Below are positions 25,286 through 37,657 of a DNA stretch of 64,000 bases, in pieces. The notes below the pieces were generated by a model, which worked only from the letters and a program-made list of their open reading frames with translations, did no database searches and was not told where the DNA came from. How positions within the stretch are numbered: position 1 is the first letter of the stretch; every line of letters starts with the position of its first letter. The translations under genes were made by a program, and so were the position numbers. The DNA is taken from the NCBI GenBank assembly GCA_001986395.2, contig MQVO02000002.1, positions 1,426,001 to 1,490,000 on the forward strand, given 5' to 3'. Source of the stretch: Irpex lacteus. Its lineage: Eukaryota; Basidiomycota; Agaricomycetes; Polyporales; Irpicaceae.

Positions 25286-25883
25286 TGAGATCAATAACAG
25301 CAGGGTCAGATGTGTTTAGAGCGAGAGAAGGAGCAAATCTATCGGCTCAAGAAACAAGTACTCCGCCGAGTCCGAGTCTCCAAGTCCGATAGTAACTTAG
25401 CAGCCTGAACCTGGTTAGCCGCCGCTGTGCTTTGTATTTGTCCGTATTTGCTCTTGCGGAACACCGAGGATTGATGCGCCCGCGGGTAGACACTTCGTCC
25501 AATCGCGTCTCCTTGTCTTCCACAATCCCTCCCGAGTGGGAGCCTGAGTTCTCCGCCTGAGAACGACGCCAATAATGTAAATACCACATGAGCCTGTTTT
25601 CAGTGTTTCAGAAGACAGGAAGAAGTTGAAAACACATGCCTGAGACAAAAATACCTGCCTGTTGCGTCATTGAGCAAATCACTTATCCATGGAGTGCAGC
25701 TAATAAAGTACGGGATTGCTAGACGGGTGCGTCTGCTGTCCGACTTCTTCCGCACTGCTGGCCAATCTTCGTGTTTGTCGCTGAGATCTGAGAGCCAGTG
25801 CAAACTCGCCGATTATAAATTGTCGGCCCCTCTGCTCCCTTTCCAAACTCACTTTCATCTTCATTCTCAGGTTCGCCGCCACG
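25286..25883. other. Shared upstream region of two divergent genes
   Basis: About 600 bases between the decarboxylase start and the NADH dehydrogenase start. It likely holds both promoters. The open frames on the minus strand (25339-25803) show no family motif. Confidence 0.5.
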
Positions 25884-28215
25884 ATGGTCATTACTAGTAC
25901 TTTGGTTGGCGCTCGGTGCACGGCCGCACGTCTTCCTGTGCATGCCAGAGCTGTTCGTAAGTTCAGCTCGACAGGTGTCCGGTGCAAGCCTCAGCTTGTG
26001 ATTCTCGGGTCAGGGTGGGGAGGATACGAGGTGCTGCGCGGTGTCGACAAAAACAGATGGAGTTCGTCATGCGATACTTCTTCCAGCACCCCTTATGCTG
26101 AATAGGACTTTTGTTTGTGCATTAAACAGATGTAACCACTGTCACACCCACCAACTACTTCAACTTTACGCCTTTACTGGCTAGCTGCTCAGTCGGTACG
26201 CTGGAGCTTGCCGCAGCTATAGAGCCCGTACGTGCGCAGCAAGACCATGATATCAACTGTGTGCATTCATTGACACTTACACCATACGCAGGTTAGACGT
26301 TATACGCCGCAGACAGTAAGTACCCAGCTGCAGTCTTGCCTATATCATGGCTGGTATTTTCGTAACAGTTGTGACGTCCTCTCCAGAATGCATATCAGGC
26401 CTGGTGCGATCGCATAGGCAAGTCAGATTTGGTTTTTCTCATCTACTCATGTTGACTCAATTAATTTGATGAGCCAGATTTCGATCGTAAAGTACTACAT
26501 TGTGTCCGTATGCTGCGCTTCTGTTGTCGTCCACATGCACCTATAACTCTCTACAGATGCCTGCAACTGCTCCTCCGACGTTTGGAAATGCGGAGTCGTC
26601 AACACCGGCACCGCAGCATCATTTCCAGCTTCATTATGACACGCTCGTTATAGCCGTCGGAGCATATAATCAAAGTAAGCCTTTGGAGGTAGCGCATCGA
26701 TTACTCACGCTCACGCGTTCTCCAGCCTTCAATGTCCCAGGAGTAAAAGAACATGCTCACTTCCTCAAAGACGCAGCGGATGCTCGTCGGATCAGGGCTC
26801 GTATTCTAGAATGTAAGTGGTACTATATTATCACTATCACGACTTTTGGCGATTCTATGTGAATATATAGGCTTCGAACAAGCGAATCAGCCCACGATCA
26901 CGGATGAAGACAGGCGAAAGCTTCTACACTTCTGCATAGTCGGTAAGGCGCACATACTATGCCATGTATAAAACAGGATAATTAACTATATCCTCTGGTA
27001 GGCGGTGGTCCAACAGGAGTCGAATTTGCTGCGGAACTGCATGATCTCCTTCACGACGATATTCAGAAGCATTATCCCACGCTCTCGAAGTTCACAAAGA
27101 TCTCCCTGTTCGATGTCGCGCCGCGTATTCTCGGCAGCTTTGACGAAGGCCTACAGGAGTATGTTCTTCTATCTCCGCATTGCTATACGTGGCGTACTCA
27201 CCGAGTATCTTAGATGGGCTACGGTAAAGTTCAAACGTGAAGGAATCAACATTTTGACTCAGCATCATGTTGAACGCGTCGAAAACGTAAGGGGATCTAC
27301 CTAAACCAACTTCGATTAGATCTGACCGCCCCAACAGGGGAAGCTATTCGTAAAGGAACAAGGAGAAGGTTCTGTGACCGGACTTTACGATGCTAACAGC
27401 GCCAGGGCTGACACTGCTGATACTTTTAGTACCGTTTGGCCTCCTCGTGTGGAGTACGGGTCTCGCGCCGAACCCGCTCATCCAGTCCATCACGGAAGTG
27501 AAGAAACATGAAAAGACGAGCAGGTTAGTAGCCTCCGATGACATATTTTCCGGTTCTTGCGAGAACTTCCCCTCGAGTCCATCGTCATCTGACCGCCTCA
27601 CTCTTCAGCCTCATCACAGACGCCCAGTGTCGTGTCATTAAGGATGACGGCGAAGTGAATCCAGATGTCTATGCAATCGGCGATGCTGCCATGATTCAGG
27701 ACACGCCTCTGCCTGCCACTGCTCAAGGTATGTCTTGTGACCTCTCACTACTACTCTATTCCGTTGACCGGTCAACGTTTAAACCGTCCCCTCTCCGCGT
27801 TGTAGTGGCTAACCAGAAGGCGAAGTATCTGACAAAGAGGCTGAACAAGCTCATCAAAGGGAAAGAGCATACTGAAGAGTTTGTCTTCCATAACGCTGGA
27901 AGTCTGGCCTACCTGGGTGACTGGCAAGCCGTGTATGACCGTACGAAAGCTGAGAATGTGAAGACAAAGGATGCCGGGCGGCTTGCATGGCTACTCTGGC
28001 GCTCGGCGTACTTCACACGGACGTTGAGCATCAGGAACAAGTGAGTTGAATTCTGCGAGCTCTGTCTGTCTTTGCCACTAACTATTACTCTATAGGATCC
28101 TCGTACCCCTGTATTGGTGAGTTGTGTACCTTAGGCCTACAGCATGGGGACTAATGTATACTTCCTGATGCAGGTTCATGAACTGGATCTTCGGACGCGA
28201 CTTGAGCCGATTCTG
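25884..28215 (+). CDS. Type II (rotenone-insensitive) mitochondrial NADH dehydrogenase
   Basis: A single-subunit FAD enzyme on the mitochondrial inner membrane (NDE/NDI type) that passes electrons from NADH to ubiquinone without pumping protons. The N-terminus is a basic presequence (MVITSTLVGARCTAARLPV, then RKFSST). FAD site: LVILGSGWGGYEVLRGVD. Then VTPTNYFNFTPLLASCSVGT, LHYDTLVIAVGAYNQ, FNVPGVKEHAHFLKD, the NAD site FCIVGGGPTGVEFAAELHD, VPFGLLVWSTGLAPNPL, VYAIGDAAMIQDTPLPATAQ and the C-terminal ILVPLYWFMNWIFGRDLSRF membrane-binding helix. One intron appears to use a GC donor (GCAAGT at 26418) and another a GTCCGT donor at 26504; both are needed to keep frame. No EF-hand insert was seen. 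External versus internal orientation cannot be told. Confidence 0.9.
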
Positions 28216-28608
28216 ATCGTACATACTATAATACAGATTATAATGCGCCAGATATAGAGGTTTCGCATAGACGAGAGTAGTGCATACATGCAAGGACGTA
28301 GTATCATATAGTACAAGTGCGAGAAGCATGACCGTAATTTGTTTTGAAAGCATGCAACATAGTGAGCTGTTCGGCATGTGAGCATACAGAAGTCCCAAAA
28401 ATACAGGTGTAGACAGGGTAAGGATACATTTCCGGAGAATAAGTGAGCAAACCAATAACGATAACATGCAGTGTCCACTGATAGTAGCCACGAGCGGTGG
28501 AAATAGACCACGGCTTCACGAACCTGTTCAGGCGAATTTGACTGTGGGTTTACGATGTGGGGGACCTCTTGACGACTTGCGCGAGACTATGCTAGATGTC
28601 AAACCGGG
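28216..28608. other. 3' flanks of convergent NADH dehydrogenase and WH1-CRIB genes
   Basis: About 390 bases. Minus-strand open frames here show no WH2 or acidic motif, and no repeat was seen. Confidence 0.5.
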
Positions 28609-29546
28609 TCAAAACGCACGATAGAGGCTGTACTCACGAGGTGGAGGTATAACCGGACCGGTCCGTGTCTCCGCAGCGACAAGGGGTGCAGCTTTCGTGC
28701 CAGCAAGAAATCCCTGCACGAAATCCCTATCGCTACCTCCCAGAGACTTCGACTTAGACACTCCGTATCCCCCCTGAAGTTCTTCCAGCATCATCGTCCA
28801 ACCTGGTTCGACGTCGTCAGATGTTTCGATTTGACCTCGGGAGTTGAAGCCAACGTGCCCCAGGTGCACAAACGTGCCGGTAGCAGGAGGAGAGACCATA
28901 CTAGGGGTGAAGCGCCTCGTCATGGACGCAAATTGCTCGAACCTTTTGGGTTTCTTGGGAGTCGATGCTACATATGACGCAGAACAAAGTGAGCAATTAA
29001 CTTAGGCGAGTAAGCGTTCGCGCGTAATGACTCGCCTTTAAGCGGGATGTGAGAAACAATCTTCTTCAATAACTTGGCTGCTTCGTCGTCGTCGTCAAAG
29101 CGGAAGCCGAACATCCTGCTCTAGAGAATGGTTAGAATGGTGCTGATAGCAGACGATCAATGCTCAATACTGACCTTGCCAGAGAAGGTGTGGAAAAAAG
29201 GTTTGTCGAGGGAGTAGTCGAATGTTCCCGGGATCTCGTGCATCCATACGAGGCCTTTCTCGGGATCAATGAGTCTGAACCAGAATACCTGGTCGAAACT
29301 CGTCCCCGGGCCTTTTCCGAGCTTGCGGTCGGCATAGATCGTGGTACGATTCCGACCAAAGACAAGCGTCCCCGCCAAACCGGAATAACACCAGTTTTCA
29401 GGACGGCCGCCAAAGGGGAGGTGGTACACCCTCGCGGAGGCCGTCGCGATGACCTTTGAGTCGGTCGGAAGAAGGGTTTGAAGAGGCCGCTTATAGTGGT
29501 CGGGGACCGACAAACTGGAAGAGGTCGATGTCCTCGACAGCATCAT
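28609..29546 (-). CDS. WH1-CRIB protein (WASP-like, no VCA region)
   Basis: WH1 domains bind proline-rich partners such as verprolin, and CRIB motifs bind Cdc42/Rac-GTP, pointing to actin control. The start at 29546 (MMLSRTSTSSSLSVPDHY) leads into the WH1 domain: LLPTDSKVIATASARVYHL, WCYSGLAGTLVFG, FWFRLIDPEKGLVWMHEI, KPFFHTFSGK and RMFGFRFDDDDEAAKLLKK. The CRIB motif is MVSPPATGTFVHLGHVGF with a G-Q-I tail. One intron has a GC donor (GCGAGT, 29035). After GPVIPPPR the frame ends at 28609, or a further GT-AG intron leads to an immediate stop at 28516-28518. No WH2 or acidic Arp2/3-activating region follows, so it is about 250 residues, half a WASP. Upstream exons (29690-30081) may belong to it or to another gene. 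Confidence 0.8.
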
Positions 29547-30855
29547 ATGAGCGTTAGGGTAGAGTGAGCGTGAAAGTCGTCCAACAAAATATCCTACGAG
29601 TTAGGAAATTACGAAGGACAAATGCGCTCTGGCAGGTTGGCCGATGAGAGTGTAGAAGTGAGCTGATGGTTGAGTAAGAGGTACAAGGGTGGGACTTATG
29701 TACCGGACCTGCCGACCTGTAGGTGTGGCGGGCGCGATTGTAGACATCGTGTCCGCCGTGAGGCTTTCGCGCGTTCAACTGCGGGATAAGAGGCAGCATC
29801 TGGAATGCGCGTTTGGATCATGAGAATACATTCTGGAGAACTCAGGAGCGAAAGATAAAGCCCACACATTATGTTGAAGCTGCGTAGGTGATACTGGTAT
29901 TGACCGGGCTGCATTTCATACGAGATATCGGATTGAGGGGCAGCTGAGAAGATGATCAGCGGCGCTCACAGTGGTACTCACGCTGAGAAGCAAGCCTACA
30001 CAGGCACAAGATTAGTTCCCCGAGACTTACACGCGCAGACCGAGATCTAGATGGAATGTCGACTATGGTGTCGGCATTCATAGCAGTGACCCGTGCAACG
30101 TGGCCACATCATATCCCCCTACGTTCTTTCTAAAATAACTCGTCAACACCTGCACGAAGCCGAACGCCAGTAAGTTGGATGTAAGATAGCACTAAAGTAG
30201 CACGTAACGACCATACCAAATTTTGAATTATGGCAAAATGTCTCGCAAAAAGAGCCCGTTCTGAGAATAGGTCGACCGCACTGCAATATGGGTTACAGTA
30301 AGGTTAAGACCGAATTCCAAGGCTGCCCGGCTTAGCAGTCGCGTTCAGCGCGAGTCGTGGGCTCGAGTGAGAGGAAGTCATAGTAGAACATCTGGATGCT
30401 GCCAAATGAGCCTTATCTGCTGTCCTGTCAATGGTAGTAGAATCTAGAACGTCAAGGTGCGCGTACAAACTTTTCATTCGCTTACTAGTTATCTACCGAT
30501 TGACCTCATCGACTGTGCTGGCAGTTACTTTGGACCACGAGAAGTGATGCTCGCAGATACAGATAACAAACGTTGTCTGAGATATGAAAGCACCGTGCTG
30601 ATGCATGCATTTAACGGACATACACGATGCAGTCGAATCCGGAGGAAGCAAGAGTAAAAAGAAGGCAGGTCGAGGCATTCAAATTCAACGTTATGGTTTT
30701 TAAAGTCCGTAATCCCGGCATCATCGGCATCGGCGATCGCGTCCGATCTGCTTCGATCTCAGCTGAAAGTCAATCTTCAGGCTCCAATATTTGTGATTGC
30801 GAACTACTAAGTAGAGCAACTTCAATTCGCCGTCATTTCAAAGCAGAACTCGGCA
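29547..30855. other. Divergent intergenic with possible extra minus-strand exons
   Basis: Between the WH1-CRIB start and the NSUN2 start. On the minus strand, stretches at 30081-30031 (MNADTIVDIPSRSRSA), about 29950-29885 (PQSDISYEMQPGQYQYHL) and about 29800-29715 (IPQLNARKPHGGHDVYN) look protein-like with nearby splice signals. I could not join them in a single frame and recognise no family. They may be a small separate gene or 5' exons of the WH1-CRIB gene. Confidence 0.3.
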
Positions 30856-33800
30856 ATGGCAAAGGGCAAGGTTCGTCAGTCGTCTTAGGCTCTTAGTCTA
30901 GAATACCTTCTCATCATACTCCGGTAGGGAAAAGGTCGCCGAGGTGGCAAGTCGGCCCCAAAGGATCGCAACGACGATCCTTATAGGGTGGACATTGTCG
31001 AAAAAGAGGACATGCGCAACGAGAAGTTCGAAAAATATTACAAAGCCCAAAACATACTTCCTGAAAATGAATGGGAAGCATTCATGCAGAGCATGAGGGA
31101 GCCGTTACCCACAACATTCCGTGTCACCGGAAGTCGCCAGTAAGAGTTATGAGCGATATCATTCGCGCTCTCCTAAACTAGTATCTTCCAGGACAGCAGC
31201 CTTGCTCAGCAGCACAATACGGGATACACACGTACCTCATTTGGGTGGTGTTGTGTTCGAGGGACAGCCCGTGGCTCCCCCTAAACAAATCCCATGGTTA
31301 GTCTGCCGAGTAGGTAGTATCTTATACAACATATTAAGTACTGTTCATTTTCCACAGGTATCCTGACGGGCTTGCATGGCAACTCAACGTGGAGAAAAAA
31401 GTACTACGCAAATCTCCAGAATTCAAAAAATTTCATAACTTCCTCGTATTCGAGACCGAAGTAGTGAGTTTGTCGTTTTGTCGGCTAGGTGACGTGGTGC
31501 CTGCATCTTATGTCTTGTTTAATAATAGGGGAATATCTCGCGGCAGGAGGCTGTCAGTATGCTCCCACCGTTGTTCCTCGAGGTTGAGCCTCATCACCGT
31601 GTGTGTAAGCCCTAGTACCCGCCACATGACACTTACTCATTTTATGCTGCTTCTATTGCAGGTCATCGACATGTGTGCTGCGCCTGGTTCCAAGGTAGCC
31701 CACTGACCTTTTCATGTGAAGCGAAGTGTTCTGACTATCTCCAGACTGCGCAACTGCTAGAAGCACTCCATGCCCATGACACTATCACCTCGTCGTCCTT
31801 TCCCTCCGGCCTTCTCATAGCAAATGACAGCGACAATAAGCGCACACACATGTTGATCCACCAGTCATCTCGACTGCCTAGCCCCGCTCTAATGGTCACT
31901 AACCACGATGCGTCTATATACCCCGCGATCAAGATTCCTTCGGAAACAGTCGCGTTTTCGTCCGGGACAAAGACCAGAGTGGTTTCCAAGAGGCAACATC
32001 AGCTGCTATTCGATAGGATATTATGTGACGTGCCGTGTAGTGGTGATGGTACTCTCAGGAAAAACCTGGGCATATGGAAAAACTGGACGCCAATGGATGG
32101 CAATGGCTTACACGGGTAAATTTGTTGAAGCTCCTGCAAAGTTGAGAACCGTATGCTGACGGTGTGAGAAGGTTGCAACTAAGAATCTTGCAAAGAGCGA
32201 TGCGGATGCTTAAGAAGGGCGGGCGGATCGTATACTCCACATGCTCTCTCAATCCTGTGGAGAATGAAGCAGTGGTCGCAGCCGCACTGAAGTCAATTCC
32301 TGGTAGGGTTTATTCCTTTTCTGGCGTAATACTCACACTAATTATGTGCCTAGGCTTTGAATTGGTCGATATGTCCAATCATCTTACTGGTTTACAGTTC
32401 TGCCCTGGTGTGACGACGTGGACACCATCAGTCGATCGCTCCGTTGTCCTAGATTACCCTACATATCAGGACTTCATTCAATCGCTCCCTGAGTCAAAGC
32501 GGTCCGATACTAAACTATTGCAGTCACATTGGCCACCCTCTTCCGATGAAGCAGAGAGTTTGCGCCTGACACGGTGGTGAGTGCGCTATTCTTCTGAGCA
32601 CATGGACATGTTTAACTTGGCTCATTTACAATAGCATGCGAATCTACCCCCATTTGCAGAACACGGGTGGTTTCTTTGTCGCAGTCCTAGAGAGGAAGCC
32701 AAGCCCGGTTCATCTGCCCTCAAGCAAGTCGATTCCGTATGTATCCTCGTCGCCGTCGTGACAGTCAGACACTCACTTTGTTCGCCGTTAGGGAAGGAAA
32801 GAGACAGGCTGAGTCAGTTGAAGACCTGGAGACCGCCGAGCCGAAAAAGCCCAAGCTTGACCTCGGCGTCGAACAGACCGCGGCAAGTCCCATTGAGATT
32901 GACGACGATGTCGCTGATGATCCCACAACATCTACTCTGGAGGTCATAGAGTCGGTGACTATTGCGTCAACCAACCTCAGCGATTCTATCGAGCCTTCTA
33001 AGCAGACGCGCGGTGCGAAGACTAAAGGTTCTGATATCCACTTCAAGGAGAACCCTTATACCTTCCTCTCGCCAGATGATCCGGTTCTGCAGGCATGCAT
33101 GTACGTACCCTCTCATGATCATCTGGTTGTCATGCATGACCCAACCATATAACCCAGTTCGCAGCTCAATCTCTCACAAAACTTTCCGGCTGCGAACATG
33201 CTTGTTCGGAACCCTACAGGTGACACCATTAGGTCGCTATGGTTAACCAATGACATCGTTAGACAAGTCATAGAGAACAATGATTACACCAGAATGCGGC
33301 TAATGACTGCAGGCTCCAAGGTGATGGCAAAACAAGAGGGCGCAGCTGCAAAAAGAGATGGGGCTGTGTCTCAGTTCCGCATTCTCAGTGAGGGGCTGCC
33401 TGCGATGCTCCCATATGTGAAGCCGGAAACAATCCTCACCGCAGACGTGACCTCTTTGAGGATCCTCATGGAGAACTACTACCCGGTTCTGTCTGGATTC
33501 CCAGGTCCATTCAGGTCCGCGATCGAACCGAAAGGTATGTGTCTGGATGCAGAGGTTGCTGGGCTCGTACTGAAAGCGCGCATATTCAAAGCCGCCGGAT
33601 GTATCATTGTCAAGTTCGAGAAAAGTCAGATGGAAGGTTCCAGGTACGATCTCATGGCATCGCGCGTCGCTCTAAGAGTGCAGCTCATTCCTCTTCTATC
33701 AGCTTGACGCATGACTTGGTCCTCCCTATCTGGAAGTCGAATGTGTCTATCACCCTGATGATTGAGAAAAAGGCAAAGAGGTTCGTACCAACGGTGGCAG

Positions 33801-34001
33801 TAGTGGCGTTGCTCTGATCGGTTGGGTAGTGCCCTGAGCCTGCGCGTATTTGGAGAAGACATCACGACGGCTGCACGTGAGGCGGCGCAGAAAAAGCGGG
33901 ACACACTTGCAATCTCCGAGAGCCAGGGGGCTGAGACGATTGCCTCTCCCGGAACGCCGACCGACGGCGGTGAGCCGGCTGAGTCTACAAAAGAGGCTTG
34001 A
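30856..34001 (+). CDS. NCL1: tRNA (cytosine-5) methyltransferase, NSUN2/Trm4 family
   Basis: A SAM-dependent nuclear enzyme that makes m5C in tRNAs. The start is ATG 30856 (MAKGK, then an intron and GKGRRGGKSAPKDRND). Motifs: EKFEKYYKAQNILPENEW, WYPDGLAWQLNVEKK, HRVIDMCAAPGSKT (SAM loop), LLIANDSDNKR, DRILCDVPCSGDGTLRKN (motif IV, PC cysteine that releases product) and GRIVYSTCSLNPVENEAVV (motif VI, TC catalytic cysteine). Both catalytic cysteines are present. The C-terminal half holds KENPYTFLSPDDPVLQAC and RSLWLTNDIVRQVI, typical of fungal and animal NSUN2, and a tail ending AESTKEA. Many introns, all consistent. The symbol follows the yeast name; TRM4 is equivalent. Confidence 0.93.
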
Positions 34002-34386
34002 GGGGATGGTTACAAATTCGTCGTACTGTAGAATATTATGTACGTCACGGCTCTCAGATTCCATTGTAAAGAACCTTGTTGACTTTGACCGGCACAGCTT
34101 TCTGTGTTAGTACGGTTGGACCGACTGTCGGTTCCGCAGTAAATGGCTCAAAAAGCGATCAGTCGATCCGTTCTTGACGGGAACAAATTGGGTGCAATTT
34201 CTCGGGGTAAAATAATGGATCGGCACCGGCGGGAAGTTCAAGGTCGTAACCACAAGCAGGCGACCCAGATCCAGACGCCCGCTGTCCACATATGGTATCT
34301 CCCATCAGAACTGATTTAGTGCATTTCTACAACACCTTTGCCAGTAGCGCTAGAGATCCTCGCTTAAATAAGGCCTCACCGCACAG
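34002..34386. other. Intergenic, NSUN2 to Zn2Cys6 gene
   Basis: About 385 bases with nothing beyond presumed promoter sequence for the downstream gene. Confidence 0.5.
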
Positions 34387-37300
34387 ATGTCATTTACCAC
34401 CCTTTCGAACTCTCCGCTAACCACTTATGCTCCCTTCGGGCTTTCAAGTAAACATGAGCATCCCGATAGGTCACAGAATATTTTGAAGCCCTATTCCAAG
34501 GCCGCCGCGAAGGAAGCAAGGCGTAGCAGGGGCGAGATAGCATGCGCCGAGTGTAGACGGTGAGAGTAAACGAGCAGGGATTTTTTGGTGATTTGTCTCT
34601 AAAACAAGTGCACGTCTAGTCTGAAAGTTCGATGTAATCGTCAAAGTGAGTATCGAGTACCCCTGTCGCCGCTATGTAATTGAATCCTTGGTGTGCCAGT
34701 CCCATGCGCTACTTGCGTTGCAAGAGGTTGTGCAGCACTATGTCCTAATGGTGCGCTTTCGTTCACATGTGGTTCCTTGACATACCATAACGACGGCACT
34801 ACAGGTACTCTGCCACCGGGTGACAATAGTCGGTACGTCGTGCAGTCGACGCCTTAGCCATGGTTCTTTATTCATTATTCTTTGTTCATGGTCAGCTTTG
34901 TCTCCCAAGCCACAGATCACTTGCAGCGGCGGATAACGAAGATGGCAGAGCGAATGAGGGCTTTAGAAGATGCGTTGGCCATCGCCCAGGCGGCGGAGTC
35001 ATCTCAACCACATTCTCTACTCGCCGTGGAGCCGGAGGATGTGGAAATCGATGTCAGCATGACATTCGATGAAGGGGAAACCTCAAGCGCGGAGTCGATC
35101 ACAGAGTCGTTCGGCACCTTGCACATAGATGAGAAGGAGCGGACGGTACGGTATTTTGGTACTTCCGGGGGCTCAGAGGTATGTGTTCACCCCGCTTATC
35201 GCATGTCTCTACTCATCACGGCCAATAGAGTCTATTAATCGTGCGTTAATCACCTACTAAGCTGCGGCATAGTGCCTTAACTCCAGTCCGAATCGACAGA
35301 ATAATAGTTCAGCTCCAAGCTCGCCCGTACCTGGCCTACATCAGGACGTTGGACCTATCGACCTTCGAGCCCTGGGTCTACCGAAGGAAATCGACAGTTT
35401 CTTCTACGCATTCCCACTCGCACCGATGGCTACCCCGACTACGCCGATGCGTCAAATCATCGAGTCATACCTCCCAACGTGGGATCGTGCTGAATCACTT
35501 GGACGGACCATGTTGGACTCCATGTCCTGGATGATCTCTGTCGTCTCCCTGCGCCAGTTTACCCACGAGCTGATGCCATACGTATATTTCAATAAGGGAG
35601 GTACTGGGAACGCCCCGGATCGCTCTCCATATCGTGGACCACACGGTCTAGCACTCTTCCTCTCTGTGCTAGCTATAGGCTCACTTGCGGACCCTTCCTT
35701 ACCGCCTTATAATGCTGACGCACAGCGTTACTATGTGCTCGCAGTTGTTGCGTTGGGTCTAGACCCGATACTTGAGCGACATAGTCTCAGCACGGTGAAA
35801 ACATTGCACCTCCTCAGCATTTACTCCGGTATGAGTGGAACGGAAGCGAACATGGCAAACTCTTACGCGTTGCTCAATTTGGCGTGTAAGGTTGCGCAGT
35901 GGGTAAGTGCAATATTGTCCGTTTGGTGAAGTGGCGATGTCAGCTGACTTAGTCCTAATATCTTTAGATCGGACTCCGTACGTGCTTCGTGATCGCAGCT
36001 AGTATGAGCGGAGTGGAGCTTATCTTTTATATTCGCAGACGTCGACCCAACTCATTGGGATATGCGTGATGAAGACGTGTACGATCGGCGGTGCTGCTAC
36101 TGGGGCCTGTTACAAGGCGACCTGTGGCAGGTGAGCAGCCACGTATGTTGTGACGTCGAAGCTATGTGACTGATCTTTGTTACCCGCGTAGAGCATATAT
36201 TCCGGGCGACCGTCGGCACTCGTGACCAATCTGGGAGACTGCAAGATACCCAGCGATGACGACGAGGATAGATTCCAACAGGGCGAATACACCGCTGGAT
36301 GTACGTGATACATGCACAATACCTATCATGGATATCAACCTAACCTTGCGCGACAGTTGGAATTTGGGGCTTTCAATATAGCCAAGAATGTTTGGTACCC
36401 GCGCTGAAATTACTTGTAGCGCCCAAGCAACCCACGTATGAATCTGTTTTGGAGCTGGATAAGAAAATCCGCTCACTTCACCCGGACGGAGATGAGATGT
36501 TTATGGACTCTCCGTCTCATGGGATGTTTATGCGGTGGTTTGTACGATCACATTACAGGGAGCTCAGTGAGTGTCGTACGCCAGATTGACGGGTACTTTC
36601 CCACTCACACCCTTATTCAGTCATCCTTACCCTCCATCGAAGCTTCTTTGCACAGGCATTGGCGTTAAAACCGGCCGATCCACTCGACACGCCCTACAAA
36701 TATTCTTTTCGTAGTGCGTACGAGGCGGCCTGTGCTATACTCCGCAGTACCGGTCACGCTTTCAAGCGAAAACCAGAGATACTCTCACGAGTCTGGATGA
36801 CCTGGACGTTTGCTTTTCATCCGCAGTCAGTATCTTCTATTCCAGCGTTACATGGCGATACTAATGTGCCACAGGTGATTGTTGGGGCCGTCGCTTCGCG
36901 ATGTGAGAACCTGGATATACAGCCATCCCCGATACGCTCGCTTCAGTCCGCTTGCAGTCTCTTCGAGCAAGCCTCCAAGACAAATAGTCGAGCGGCCGCA
37001 GCTTTGGTATATATCTTTCCTTCCATTGATTGTTTAAAAGTCTGATATCTATGCCCTCAGCCTGTGCTTCTCAACATGCGAGAGAAGGCGATGCATTTGC
37101 ACAGGGATCCCTCCGCTCTTACGATTCCTTCGGCTCACTTGGCAAGAAGAAGCTCCTGGAGTGCCGATGAGGTTGATATTCTACGCGGTAAACCACGCCT
37201 TGTTGAGTCACCTTCGAATTCGGCGGAGGCTACTCCTGAGCTACTGCCACCTTCCGTCCCTCCGTTCTCCAGAAGATCCAGTGAACCGGTTATGCTACCT

Positions 37301-37657
37301 GCACCTGCTCTTTCTCTTCCTCCACCGTCGGGCTCCCCACATTTGTTCCCACCAACGATTTCTTACCCCCCTGGAACGTCACGCGCTCCCTGGGGAGATG
37401 TTCGTCATGCTCCGCAAGAACGATTGCTCCCGCCACAACCTTCCAGCTATCCTCCTCAGTCTTTTCATGAGGCGCAGCGTCCGCCGATTCCAATACCCCC
37501 TCCTGCCGCTGAGCAGGCCTGGCGTGCTCTCCCTGGTGCACCAGGAACTTACTACGATTATTCATCCAGTTCTCTCGGACCGTCTCCTGCAAGCGTTGAT
37601 TTCAACCTGGAGGAGTCGTGGACCAGCTTCTGGCATCAATACGGCAGGCTTCCGTGA
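34387..37657 (+). CDS. Zn2Cys6 fungal-specific transcription factor
   Basis: A nuclear DNA-binding regulator with an N-terminal zinc cluster and a fungal_trans middle region. The start is ATG 34387. The cluster is assembled from several exons: C-A-E-C-RRLKVR-C-NRQIP-C-AT-C-VARG-C-AAL-C-PNG, the usual six cysteines plus one extra. A short coiled coil follows (LQRRITKMAERMRALEDAL), then an acidic stretch. The middle region includes HGLALFLSVLAIGSLADPSL, YVLAVVALGLDP, STVKTLHLLSIYSGM, IGLHVDPTHWDM and RRCCYWGLLQGDLWQSIY. The C-terminus is Pro/Ser-rich and ends WTSFWHQYGRLP. A 10-nt micro-exon (35968-35977) supplies the IGL part. No target gene can be inferred; neighbours are housekeeping. Confidence 0.9.
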
